Below the pieces are notes generated by a model, which did no database searches, had not been told where the DNA came from, and saw nothing but the letters and a program-made list of their open reading frames with translations. Below are positions 55,675 through 64,000 of a stretch of DNA of 64,000 bases, piece after piece. A program made the translations under genes and the position numbers. The stretch is taken from assembly GCF_000313935.1 (NCBI RefSeq), contig NZ_AMSS01000045.1, positions 1 to 64,000 of the forward strand, written 5' to 3'. Source of the stretch: Acinetobacter sp. WC-141. Lineage in GTDB: Bacteria; Pseudomonadota; Gammaproteobacteria; Pseudomonadales; Moraxellaceae. Position 1 is the stretch's first letter, and the number at the start of each line of letters is the position of its first letter.

Positions 55675-55870
55675 TGAAAATATTGGTAAAAATACATATT
55701 GATATTGTTTTCATGAACATACTGATGTCGAGTGTGAGCTGAAAAAATTGCATTTTGAATATGTAACAAAATCAAGTTAACAAAGTTTTTGGAAGAATAC
55801 TAGGGTAGTTCTGTGGATTTATCTCAAGTTAACGATGGAAAAAATAGATAATGCTTTAATATTTTTTAAG

Positions 55871-55900
55871 AAAAAAGGAGAGCAATATAATCTCCTTTTT
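55871..55900 (-). terminator. terminator of the TonB-receptor gene
   Basis: AAAAAGGAGA (55872-55881) and TCTCCTTTTT (55891-55900) form a 10-bp stem 27 bases past the receptor stop on the minus strand. Confidence 0.75.
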
Positions 55901-55926
55901 GGTGAAACTTTCTAAGTTAGTTTTGC

Positions 55927-58193
55927 TTACCACTTATGGCTGTAAGTCACTTTCAGCGTTGCACCATTCGCCACTAAATGGCTTGTGTTATTACCAGATC
56001 TTAATAATTGACTATAGAGAGGATAGTACTTGCGGTTAAACATGTTTTCTAAACCAATCGTGACAGTGTCTTTTTTGTTAAGCGCAAAGCTACTGATTAA
56101 ATCTGCTGTTGTATAAGTTTTTACATCGGCACGACCAGAGATAGTGGCATCATTTAAGCGATAGTCTTCTGAACCGAAGTAAGTTGCTTGTAGGCGGTTT
56201 GTCCAAGTTTCAGTTGGGCTATAAGAAACGTAAGCTGTGAGTTTTAATGGTGGAATACGGAAACCTGGCATGTCTTGTTCAGCACCGTTTTCAGGTGTTT
56301 CACGGCCTTTCATCCACGTAACGCTACCACCAGTTCCCCAAACATTTGCATCATCAAGATAGTCAAAAGTTGCTTCAACACCAGTAACTTTTTCTTTGGT
56401 TCTAGTAAGTGCCAGACCATTGCTGAAAGACTGCACAGCGCCTAGATCAGAAGTAGAGTGGAAGACTGCTAAGCTTGATGAAAAGTTATTGAAGTTCCCT
56501 TTCCAACCCAATTCATAGTTATCAACTTTTACAGGTTCTAAAAATGAAGATGATAATTCATAATTTTTTTCCTTATCTGTGTTATTTGCATTACGAATAA
56601 TTACACCAACATCAGGTAATTGAAAACCTTGGTTAATGATGCATAAATTGAGTGTTGGTCATTCGGTGAGAAAGTCACGTTAGCATTGTATAACCATGCA
56701 TCAGCTTTTACTTTTCCACCTTGATATACATAAGGGTTAGGCTTATATGATTGTGTGTTAGGATCAAGTTGTGATAGTGGAATAAAGCTATCAATTTGCG
56801 CGTAGCTGTCTTCATAACGCGTACCAGCTTCAGCCGACCATTGGTCATTAAAACGGTGTTTTAACTGTATAAAACCACCCACACTTTGTGTGGTAAGTTC
56901 TGGTAAATAAGTAAGCTTGCCGGTTTTTACAAACTCTAGGCCACCAGATTGCTCATAAATGTCACGATCAAAAATATCTAAAGGCATTTCGCTTTTTTCG
57001 CGGCTGAAATCACCACCCCAAACTAGGGATGTATCACCTAAAAACTCAAGTGGTGTGGTTACAGTTAAGCGGCTACCGAGTACGTTATTCTCTTGATAAA
57101 CTTGGTCTACCTGTCCACCTCGATTCGGATTGTTTTTTGCATCAAATGGTGAAAAACGGGTAAAGAAGTCGCGGTAATAAATTTGAGCATCAACCTTATT
57201 ACCTAATAAGTCTTTATTGGTATAGGTTAAATTGTAGATCTGGTTTTCATTTTTATTTTGATCTTTAAGTTTTAAGCCTTTAATCGCTTTGGCTGGTACA
57301 GTTCCAGCAGGAGCATTCTTCACACTTGGGTCAGATGCATAATCTGAGTCTTGCTCGGCATTATAGTAGTTTGCAGCGAATTGTAGATATTGATTGTCAT
57401 CAATATGGTAACCCAGCTTACCGCCTACGCTGTAGCCATCGGAATCATAAAGGTCACCCTGACTTGGTTCCGGTGCAACACGGTCACCACTTGCATCGTA
57501 CGGACTACCAATATGTTGATAACCAAAGTCGAATGCATAATCAAAGGCGTTAAAGCTGCCTGTGAAATATTGGTGAATGTCTCCGCCCAAAGCATCAGAG
57601 CGGAAATTTGTTAAAGGCGTTTGTAGCCCAATGACGGTTTTTGCGGTAGGTTCACCACCCGCAGCTTTCGTGGTAATTGAAATAATACCACCCGCAGCAC
57701 CACCACCATAAATTGCGTTACTGCCATGAATTACTTCAATATTGGCAATACTTTCAGGGTCAATTGCTGAAAGTCCGCGTGATGTGTCGCGTGTAAGGTT
57801 CATCGGCACGCCATCGACCAAGATGAGGGCATTACGGCCACGTAAAGTTTGTCCATAATCGGTAATAGTTCGGCTTGAATCCGACAGGCCCGGTACGGCC
57901 TTCGCTAAAACAGTCGCAATACTTCCAGATGAACCATTTCTTAAAAGTTCAATTTGTTTTTCATCTAACTTGGTAACTTGCTTGGCAGAAGTAGAGAGTT
58001 CATCTGCACGTGAAGCAGTGATTGTAATTGTAGGAAGCGCTTCAGGTTTCTTTTCTGTTTCTGTTGACTCAGAGGCTGAGGCTGCAAAAGCTGAGTTTGA
58101 AAGAAAAATGGCCCCACCAAGTGAAAGAAGTGGAATTATATTTTTAACTTCAGACTTTCTTGTAAAAAGTTTATTAGTTTTCTTATTTGCCAT
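55927..58193 (-). pseudogene. TonB-dependent siderophore receptor, single-base frameshift
   Basis: The first 530 residues contain a signal (NIIPLLSLGGAIFLSNSAFA), a TonB box (PTITITAS), and a plug with LVDGVPMNLTRD, then barrel strands. The frame breaks near 56640, after YASL. The other frame continues QGFQLPDVGV and KVDNYELGWKGN to a normal barrel end, ATLKVTYSHKW. Restoring one T (TCATT to TCATTT) gives YASFNQGFQLPD, the usual receptor motif, and about 755 residues in all. It has a Fur-like box upstream. As read, the receptor is broken; a working hydroxamate system would then need another receptor. Confidence 0.85.
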
Positions 58194-58230
58194 TATCTCG
58201 CCCTGAGAGTGATTTTAAATTGAACGGATT

Positions 58231-58249
58231 ATAAATGAGAATCATTGTA
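58231..58249 (-). promoter_or_regulatory. Fur-box-like site upstream of the TonB receptor
   Basis: The core ATGAGAATCATT matches 11 of 12 central Fur-consensus positions, though the flanks are poorer. It lies about 40-55 bases before the receptor ATG at 58193, the expected place for iron-dependent repression. Confidence 0.65.
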
Positions 58250-58320
58250 ATTAATAATATTATTAATTGCTTAAAAATAATATATTTGAAATTTATTCAA
58301 TGAATTAGGGGAGTAGGTAT

Positions 58321-58815
58321 CTATTCCCCAAAAAGCTGAACAGATTGTTGTTTCCACGCTTCAATATCTTCAGGTTGTCGAGGAATGGCACAGAAATGCT
58401 TTTGACTATTTTTAGTCTTTATATACATCTCTTGAACTTTTTCTTTCACCTTTAGATGACCAGATTGCCACGGCATTCCCATCGATTGAGAAAGGTCGGC
58501 AGCACCTTCAAGAATAATATCAATGCCTTCGATCTTTAATATTTCATCTAGCTGTTCTAGTCCTTCTAAGCTTTCAATCATGATAATCACAATGGTGTCG
58601 TTTGCAGCCTGTTGAACAAAACTTGTTAAATCGTCCAAGCCATATCGATTTAACCTTGTCGAATTGAGTCCTCTTTGCCCAAGTGGCATATAGTGACAAT
58701 AGTTCACGGCCTCTTGTGCTTGCTGAGCATTTTCAATACGAGGGAAAACAATACCCGTTACCCCTGCATCAAGCAGAGGTAGTACTAAGTGGTTAGCTTT
58801 ATTCAGAAACGCGAA
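58321..58815 (-). pseudogene. 5'-truncated HpcH/HpaI-type aldolase (SbnG-like), fragment
   Basis: The readable frame begins around FLNKANHLVLPLLDAGVTGI and runs to QLFGE at 58321. It contains PRIENAQQAQEAV, MPLGQRG and ILEGAADLSQSMGMPWQ, all typical of the C-terminal two-thirds of HpcH/HpaI aldolases (~250 residues). About 90 N-terminal residues are missing and no sensible start codon precedes the break near 58815. Staphyloferrin-type loci use an SbnG enzyme of this fold to make citrate for the siderophore; that role here is inference. It lies between a receptor and an NRPS-independent siderophore operon. Confidence 0.75.
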
Positions 58816-59044
58816 GAAAGCTTTGAAGAGGCTAAGTTTCTATTTATTTTGTTAAAAATCATAAAATAACTGAGATTTATATCATGTTTAATTACGATAA
58901 ATTCATCTGATTCAATTTTACATTGATCAGTATTTTTGGGAAATTTAAGGTTGAATTTTTTACTTTGAGTGATTTGAATTGATTTTACTGTGTGAAAAAA
59001 ATGAAGAGTTGTTAAGGTAATGTAATTTTTTAATATTGAATGTA

Positions 59045-59063
59045 AATAATAATAATTATCATT
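59045..59063 (+). promoter_or_regulatory. Fur box of the siderophore operon
   Basis: AATAATAATAATTATCATT matches 14 of 19 positions of the Fur consensus (GATAATGATAATCATTATC). It is 63 bases upstream of the IucA-like ATG at 59126. The interval from the aldolase fragment end (58815) to here is AT-rich with no other feature. Confidence 0.6.
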
Positions 59064-59125
59064 TGTATTTGCAATTAAATGTGGATATTCTCCATAGGTA
59101 TTTATCCCTCCACAGAGTAATCCTG

Positions 59126-60916
59126 ATGAGATCAATCACAAATAAAATTGCCTTGCAGCATTTAGTGAACTCATATTTACAAGAAACAGGTCATGGACGT
59201 TTTCTCTCTTTAACAGAACAATCTCCTCATTTAATAGAAAGAGGTAAGGGTAAAGTTTTACTAAGTATCCCTTTACACGCAGTCAATGGGTTTCTTTATG
59301 CACCGATTGAATATTTCAGTCAGGTGGGGCGACACCGTTTTGCTGACTTGCCATGGGTCGAGCGGGAAGGTCAATATTTGGCACTTAGCCCTGTAAATAT
59401 TGCGTCAAATCTACTGGAAAATTTAATTGAACAATCCAAAGCTCAGCAACTTGATGCATCTTCATTGCTAGAATGTTGGATTCAGAGTCACAGAGCACTG
59501 CAGCAATTTCTCAGTTATCGTGAATCAGGTTTTGATCAGATTATAGTAAAACAGCAAAATTTTATTCAGAGTGAACAGGCATTGGTACTTGGCCATAGCA
59601 TGCATCCTTCACCAAAAAGTCGTCAGGGTTTTGTACAGGATGACTGGAAGATTTTTTCACCTGAAACACAGAATACCTTCAAAATGCAATTTCTATATGT
59701 GCACCCAGAGCATATTGCTTCGGACAATGCACATAAAATTGATATTCCCACACAGTTCAAACATGATTTAGAACCATATTTCAATTCTTTTCACCGCGCA
59801 AAAATAGCCCAATTTCCTGATTATGCCTTGTTGCCTTTACATCCATGGCAGGCACGTTATCTAAAGGATAAGGAATGGTATCAACAGCTTTTACATGAAG
59901 AGAAATTGATTGATTTGGGCGCATTAGGCTGGGATGTCAAGGCAACAACTTCAGTACGTACCCTGTACAGTGAGCAATCACCTTGGATGTTCAAGGCATC
60001 TATGACTGTGGCTGTGACTAATTCAGTTCGGGTCAATCTGTATAAGGAATGCCACCGTGGTTTGTTGAGTTATCAGCTGTGGCATGATGATTGTCTAAGT
60101 GAATTTAGGCAGAGAAATCCGAACCTTCAGGCTTTGAGTGATCCTGCTTGGATTGCATTGAAATTTGATGGTCAAGTACTAGATGAAACCATCTGTATTT
60201 TGCGTGAAAATCCATTTAAGGTCAGTGATGATGTGACTTGTATTGCTTCATTGTGTCAGGATCATCCTGTATTGGCAAAAAATCGTTTCAGTGAAATTTT
60301 TGCAGATATTTCAAAACAAACAGGTCAGTCTCAGTCGCAAGTTGCCTTGTTATGGTTTGATCGCTTCCTAGAAATGACCATTCTGCCATTGATGGAGTTG
60401 TATCATGAATATGGAATGGCTTTTGAGGCACACCAACAGAATACCTTGATTGAACTGGAGCAGGGTATGCCTAAAACAGTATGGTTTAGGGATAATCAAG
60501 GATTTTACTATATCCGTGAGCTTGCCACAGAAATTTTGAAACACTATCCGACATTGGCAACAGATGGTCAGGCAGTGTGCTCATTGTCACTGGTGGATGA
60601 ACGTTTCCGTTATTACTTTATTGGTAATACCTTATTTGGTCTGATTAATGCCATAGGTATGACTGGCGCCGTTCAGGAGCAACAATTAATTGAAATGCTG
60701 CAATCCTACCTGTTACAGGCCTATCAGAAATATCCTGAAAGCAATTTATTAAAGACTGTTTTACATCATGAAACTTTTCCTTATAAAGGCAATATGATGA
60801 CACGTCTGTATGAGTTGGATGAGTTACAAGCTGATATTTCTCAGCAATCAATCTATGTTGATTTAAAAAATCCACTTTATGTTAGACAAGTTATTGAGGA
60901 GGCCGACTATGCTTGA
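59126..60916 (+). CDS. IucA/IucC-type NRPS-independent siderophore synthetase
   Basis: The product is 596 residues. It would condense citrate or a citryl intermediate with an N-hydroxylated, N-acylated amine using ATP. Family motifs are LLPLHPWQARYL, TSVRTLYSEQSPWMFKASM with the conserved Ser/Thr-Arg pattern, and EAHQQNTLIELEQG near the C-terminal domain. Start is the ATG at 59126; a longer frame to 59036 would cover the Fur box. It is the first gene of the operon and overlaps the next start by eight bases. Confidence 0.92.
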   Translation: MRSITNKIALQHLVNSYLQETGHGRFLSLTEQSPHLIERGKGKVLLSIPLHAVNGFLYAPIEYFSQVGRHRFADLPWVEREGQYLALSPVNIASNLLENLIEQSKAQQLDASSLLECWIQSHRALQQFLSYRESGFDQIIVKQQNFIQSEQALVLGHSMHPSPKSRQGFVQDDWKIFSPETQNTFKMQFLYVHPEHIASDNAHKIDIPTQFKHDLEPYFNSFHRAKIAQFPDYALLPLHPWQARYLKDKEWYQQLLHEEKLIDLGALGWDVKATTSVRTLYSEQSPWMFKASMTVAVTNSVRVNLYKECHRGLLSYQLWHDDCLSEFRQRNPNLQALSDPAWIALKFDGQVLDETICILRENPFKVSDDVTCIASLCQDHPVLAKNRFSEIFADISKQTGQSQSQVALLWFDRFLEMTILPLMELYHEYGMAFEAHQQNTLIELEQGMPKTVWFRDNQGFYYIRELATEILKHYPTLATDGQAVCSLSLVDERFRYYFIGNTLFGLINAIGMTGAVQEQQLIEMLQSYLLQAYQKYPESNLLKTVLHHETFPYKGNMMTRLYELDELQADISQQSIYVDLKNPLYVRQVIEEADYA

Positions 60917-62306
60917 TTTCATCGGTGTTGGTCTGGGGCCCTTTAATCTAAGTCTTGCTGCGTTGGTGAATCAGCATGCTTCATTGAAGTATTGTTTCTT
61001 TGAAAAACGGGAAAATTTTGACTGGCATGCAGGCTTACAGTTGCCAGGTGCGATGTTGCAGGTCCCTTTTATGGCCGATTTGGTCAGTCTGGTTGAACCG
61101 ACAAACCCTTATAGCTTTCTGAACTATTTAAAGGCACAGCAACGCCTCTATAAGTTTTACTTTCGTGAGAATCTGTATATTCCACGCAAAGAATATAACC
61201 ATTATTGCCAGTGGGTAGTACAGCAGTTGCATGATCTACATTTTGGTCATCGAGTGGTAGACGTTGCTCCAATCTCTGGAGGTTTTCAGGTAATTGCTGA
61301 ACAGCGTGGGCGATTGTCCATTCATCAGACCCGCAAACTGGTATTAGGGGTGGGAACAGTACCGCGACTACCCAAACCATTACAAACAATTTCAGAACAA
61401 ACCGTATCTTGTTTGCACTCTTCTAGCTATCTACAGCAGTGTACCGATAATCTTTCTGGCAATGTGGTACTGATTGGCTCTGGTCAATCTGCAGCGGAAA
61501 TTTTTATTGATTTATTTGATCAGCAGATTTCATCAGAAACAGGTAAGCCCAAATTTCATTTATATTGGTTGACTCGCTCCGCAGGTTTTTCACCCATGGA
61601 AAATACACCATTGGGTCTGGAAAGTTTCAGTCCAGATTACATGCGTTATTTCTACCATTTACCAGAAGCTCTCAAGGATACTCTGCCAACCGCACAAGCC
61701 CACTTGTACAAGGGAATCAGTAGCAGAACTATTCAGGAAATCTATGAGCGCCTTTATCATCGTAGTATTGGACAAGCGGATACCTGTGTGACTATTGCCG
61801 GCAATTATCAGTTGGAGAATGCACAGTTACATGGGCCGAATAATATTCAACTTGAATTTTTACAGACTCAGCAACAGCAGGTGTTGAAACTACGGGCAAG
61901 TACCGTGATTGCAGCAACGGGTTATCAATATCCTGCACAGACGTTCCTGAATAAGCTAAATGACGGGATTGTATTAGATACCCAGCAACGCTGGAAAATT
62001 AGTGAGCATCATCAACTGCAGTATCAAGGGGATGGTGAGATCTATATACAAAATACCAGTCTCCAACACCATGGCGTTGGGACTCCAGATCTGGGCTTGG
62101 GTGCATTTCGTTCCGCACGGATTGCCAATCAGATTCTGAAAGAAAACTATTTTGATGTAGATGGGAAACAAGGCTTTCAGGATTTTCAGCTGGATAGTCA
62201 GGCCTTGACGACTGAATTCAAGATAAATAATTCCCGAACAAATACAGTCATGCCGCGTCCCTCTGGGAAAAACGATGATCAGTATTTAAAAGTCATGAGC
62301 AAATAA
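60909..62306 (+). CDS. L-lysine/ornithine/diamine N-monooxygenase (IucD/AlcA type)
   Basis: The product is 465 residues. It is a flavin N-hydroxylase: FAD site IGVGLGPFNLSLAALV, NADPH site GNVVLIGSGQSAAEIF, and the C-terminal AATGYQYP motif. It would make the N-hydroxy amine (for example from 1,3-diaminopropane or lysine) that becomes the hydroxamate iron ligand. GAGGAGG lies before the ATG at 60909, and the 8-base overlap with the synthetase gene suggests coupling. The amine substrate cannot be read from sequence. Confidence 0.92.
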   Translation: MLDFIGVGLGPFNLSLAALVNQHASLKYCFFEKRENFDWHAGLQLPGAMLQVPFMADLVSLVEPTNPYSFLNYLKAQQRLYKFYFRENLYIPRKEYNHYCQWVVQQLHDLHFGHRVVDVAPISGGFQVIAEQRGRLSIHQTRKLVLGVGTVPRLPKPLQTISEQTVSCLHSSSYLQQCTDNLSGNVVLIGSGQSAAEIFIDLFDQQISSETGKPKFHLYWLTRSAGFSPMENTPLGLESFSPDYMRYFYHLPEALKDTLPTAQAHLYKGISSRTIQEIYERLYHRSIGQADTCVTIAGNYQLENAQLHGPNNIQLEFLQTQQQQVLKLRASTVIAATGYQYPAQTFLNKLNDGIVLDTQQRWKISEHHQLQYQGDGEIYIQNTSLQHHGVGTPDLGLGAFRSARIANQILKENYFDVDGKQGFQDFQLDSQALTTEFKINNSRTNTVMPRPSGKNDDQYLKVMSK

Positions 62307-62321
62307 CACAGGGGACAGGAG

Positions 62322-63773
62322 ATGGCTGAACAGCCACAACCACTGTTGCAGACAGAAAATCCTGAATCTTCAGGGTTACAACGTTGGGTGATGATCTGTG
62401 TGATGTTGGGAACTGGCACGGTCAGTATAAACAACAGTAGTTTTAACCCCGCTATTCCTCAATTGATGCATGATTTTCAGATCAATGAAACAGCAGTTAG
62501 CTGGGTGATGGTTATTTTTCTGCTGAGTATGAGCCTGAGTCTATTACTCACAGGTTATGTGAGTCAGCGATTTGGTAAACGTCAGGTATATCTGACTGCA
62601 CTGATAGTCTTTGGTTTGAGCTCGCTGTATGGTGCTTTTGCAGGGCATTTTGGAACTGTACTGCTGGTTCGTGCTTTACAAGGCTTTTCAAGTGGATTGA
62701 TGATCCCATTGTCTCTGGGAATTATATTTATGGTAACTCCGCCTGCGCAGCGGGGTGCTGCTACAGGGTTATGGGGTGCCATGATCATGTTGACTTTGGC
62801 ATGCGGACCCATGCTGGGTGCACTGGTTTTGGTGTGGTGGAACTGGCAGGTGTTATTTTTATTGAATGTTCCGCTGGCGATCTGTGCATTGGTGATGGGG
62901 TTACGGTGGTTGCCGTCACAGCAGACTAATTTGAGATTGTTACGTTTTGACTGGAGTGGTTTTGTACTGCTTGCTGTGGGCATTGTAGCGTTGCTGCTCA
63001 GCTTGAGCAAAATCCAGCAGTTGAGTGACATCCAAACGTCTGAGTTTCTGTTGTTGTTCAGTACAGGCATTGCGGCATGTTGTGGCTTTTTCTGGTTCAG
63101 TCGTAATAAGCCCCATGCTTTAATTGACTGGCAACTATTTACCAGTAGTGGTTTTAACTACAGTGTGATTATTTCAGTTGTACATACTATCGGACTGTTC
63201 ATTACCTTACTCCTGATTCCACTGCTGTTACAAAATACTTTAAAGCTCAGTCCAGTATGGACAGGGCTGATCCTGATGAGTAGTGCGCTGACCACCAGTC
63301 TATGTAGTCAATGGGCGGGTAAATATGTCGATCAACATGGCGCCCGGCAATTAATTTGTTTTGGTCTTCTGTTGACTGTTGCTGCATTCGCTGGTTTGGC
63401 ATTGATTCCAGGTACACATGTTATATCCCTGATGTTTTGTATGATTTTGCATGGGCTGGGATTTGGTTTGTCTTATATGCCAGCGACAACAGCTGGATTA
63501 AATAGTCTGGAAGATCAAGAACTGGTGACTCAGGGAGCCGCTGTTAATAACTTACTGCGCCGGATTTGCGCTGCAATTGCTGTCGTGGTTGCTGCACTCT
63601 ATCTGCAAATTCGTACACACAATATTCCATATTTACCAGAACTCGCAATTGCTCAAATTCATGCGATACGGGAACTGTTTTTGATCTGTGCAGGCGTAAT
63701 GCTGTTGGCATTACCCGCGGCATGGAGGTTTCCGAGTCAAAAGCAAGCGGACGTTTTGGTCCAAAATCAATAA
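62322..63773 (+). CDS. MFS (DHA2-type, ~14-helix) siderophore exporter
   Basis: The product is 483 residues with about fourteen membrane segments. It has SINNSSFNPAIPQLMHDF in helix 1 and a motif-A-like YVSQRFGKRQVYL loop. Within a siderophore operon, a DHA2 pump is most simply the exporter of the finished siderophore. A good ribosome site (GGGGACAGGAG) precedes the ATG, 16 bases after the monooxygenase stop. Two sampled 60-base lines in this gene are about 45 and 48 percent G+C, higher than the AT-rich neighbours. Confidence 0.88.
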   Translation: MAEQPQPLLQTENPESSGLQRWVMICVMLGTGTVSINNSSFNPAIPQLMHDFQINETAVSWVMVIFLLSMSLSLLLTGYVSQRFGKRQVYLTALIVFGLSSLYGAFAGHFGTVLLVRALQGFSSGLMIPLSLGIIFMVTPPAQRGAATGLWGAMIMLTLACGPMLGALVLVWWNWQVLFLLNVPLAICALVMGLRWLPSQQTNLRLLRFDWSGFVLLAVGIVALLLSLSKIQQLSDIQTSEFLLLFSTGIAACCGFFWFSRNKPHALIDWQLFTSSGFNYSVIISVVHTIGLFITLLLIPLLLQNTLKLSPVWTGLILMSSALTTSLCSQWAGKYVDQHGARQLICFGLLLTVAAFAGLALIPGTHVISLMFCMILHGLGFGLSYMPATTAGLNSLEDQELVTQGAAVNNLLRRICAAIAVVVAALYLQIRTHNIPYLPELAIAQIHAIRELFLICAGVMLLALPAAWRFPSQKQADVLVQNQ

Positions 63774-63784
63774 AGGTAAAAATA

Positions 63785-64000
63785 ATGGGCAATTTACATC
63801 CAGCACTTTCCACGACCACACATTCTGTGAATACAAGTACTTTGGCTTGGCAGCAACCTGATCAAGCCACGATGAAAAAAGTTGAACAGCGTGTGATCAA
63901 ACAATTGCTACAGGCATTGATTTATGAAGAGGTGATTCCAGCCCAGTTTGAGGATGGTGTTTTTTATATAGATGTGATCAATTCACAAAGGCAATCGGTA
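63785..64000 (+). CDS. second IucA/IucC-type synthetase, N-terminal part (runs off the window)
   Basis: Seventy-two codons are open to the window edge, starting MGNLHPALSTTTHSVNTSTL. KVEQRVIKQLLQALIYEEVI then matches the usual N-terminal helix of IucA/IucC synthetases. AAAGGT precedes the ATG. A second synthetase would let the pathway attach two amine arms to citrate, as in aerobactin-, acinetoferrin- or baumannoferrin-type siderophores. The acyltransferase needed for the hydroxamate is not in the window and should lie further right. Confidence 0.72.
   Translation, partial: MGNLHPALSTTTHSVNTSTLAWQQPDQATMKKVEQRVIKQLLQALIYEEVIPAQFEDGVFYIDVINSQRQSV

Noticed and set aside
58803..59135. A 110-codon minus-strand frame covering the Fur box and the siderophore promoter
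   Set aside because: It is low-complexity, overlaps a clear regulatory region, and matches no family.

Overview
The window reads as an Acinetobacter baumannii (or very close relative) chromosome segment. The DNA is AT-rich. The AceI/AceR and AmvA/AmvR efflux pairs, a Tat-exported phospholipase C, a Csu-type archaic pilus operon and the aroQ-accB-accC order all fit that genus. This assignment rests on recognising protein families, not on a database search.

Layout. 1-255: end of an IS3-family element that appears to cut the 3' end of a glutamine amidotransferase gene. 1.1-7.1 kb: accessory DNA with small lipoproteins, a T4-type lysozyme, a phage Mu gpF-like head protein and a 200-bp array of four hairpins, interrupted by an HxlR regulator/AhpD-like pair. 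7.1-16.5 kb: an EamA exporter with a divergent LysR gene, small secreted proteins, a frameshifted OmpW-like barrel, an ABC-F ATPase, a UspA protein and small membrane proteins. 16.5-20.1 kb: BenE-type transporter, Lrp regulator, LeuE-type exporter and transaldolase. 20.3-29.4 kb: a biocide-efflux neighbourhood with aceR/aceI at one end and amvR/amvA at the other, enclosing thiolase, two-domain FabG, MaoC dehydratase and a class C-type serine hydrolase. 29.6-43.3 kb: dnaX with a 19-copy hexanucleotide repeat, phospholipase C, thioesterase/alcohol dehydrogenase, a YcgJ-like protein, an HxlR/tautomerase pair, a PTP-murB-DUF218-hydrolase run and a glutamate-synthase-like flavoprotein. 44.7-49.5 kb: a four-gene archaic chaperone-usher pilus operon whose usher is frameshifted. 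49.9-55.7 kb: MFS transporter, accC, accB, aroQ and an orphan umuC. 55.9-64 kb: an iron locus with a frameshifted TonB-dependent receptor, a 5'-truncated HpcH/HpaI aldolase, and a Fur-box-preceded operon for an NRPS-independent hydroxamate siderophore (IucA-like, IucD-like, MFS exporter, start of a second IucA/IucC synthetase) that runs off the right edge.

Working together. AceI and AmvA are two unrelated export systems, each next to its own regulator, about 6 kb apart. The two overlapping dyads that sit on the amvA -35 box and its predicted transcription start give a directly readable repression switch. Thiolase, FabG and MaoC would form three steps of a 3-hydroxyacyl/enoyl-CoA route. The siderophore genes supply N-hydroxylation, citrate condensation and export. 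Three large outer-membrane beta-barrel genes (OmpW-like, usher, TonB receptor) each carry one single-base frameshift. Whether that is real surface-protein inactivation or sequencing error is the main open question. I did not find a clearly new defence or mobile system. The least explained items are the hairpin array at 4551-4755 and the isolated phage head gene.
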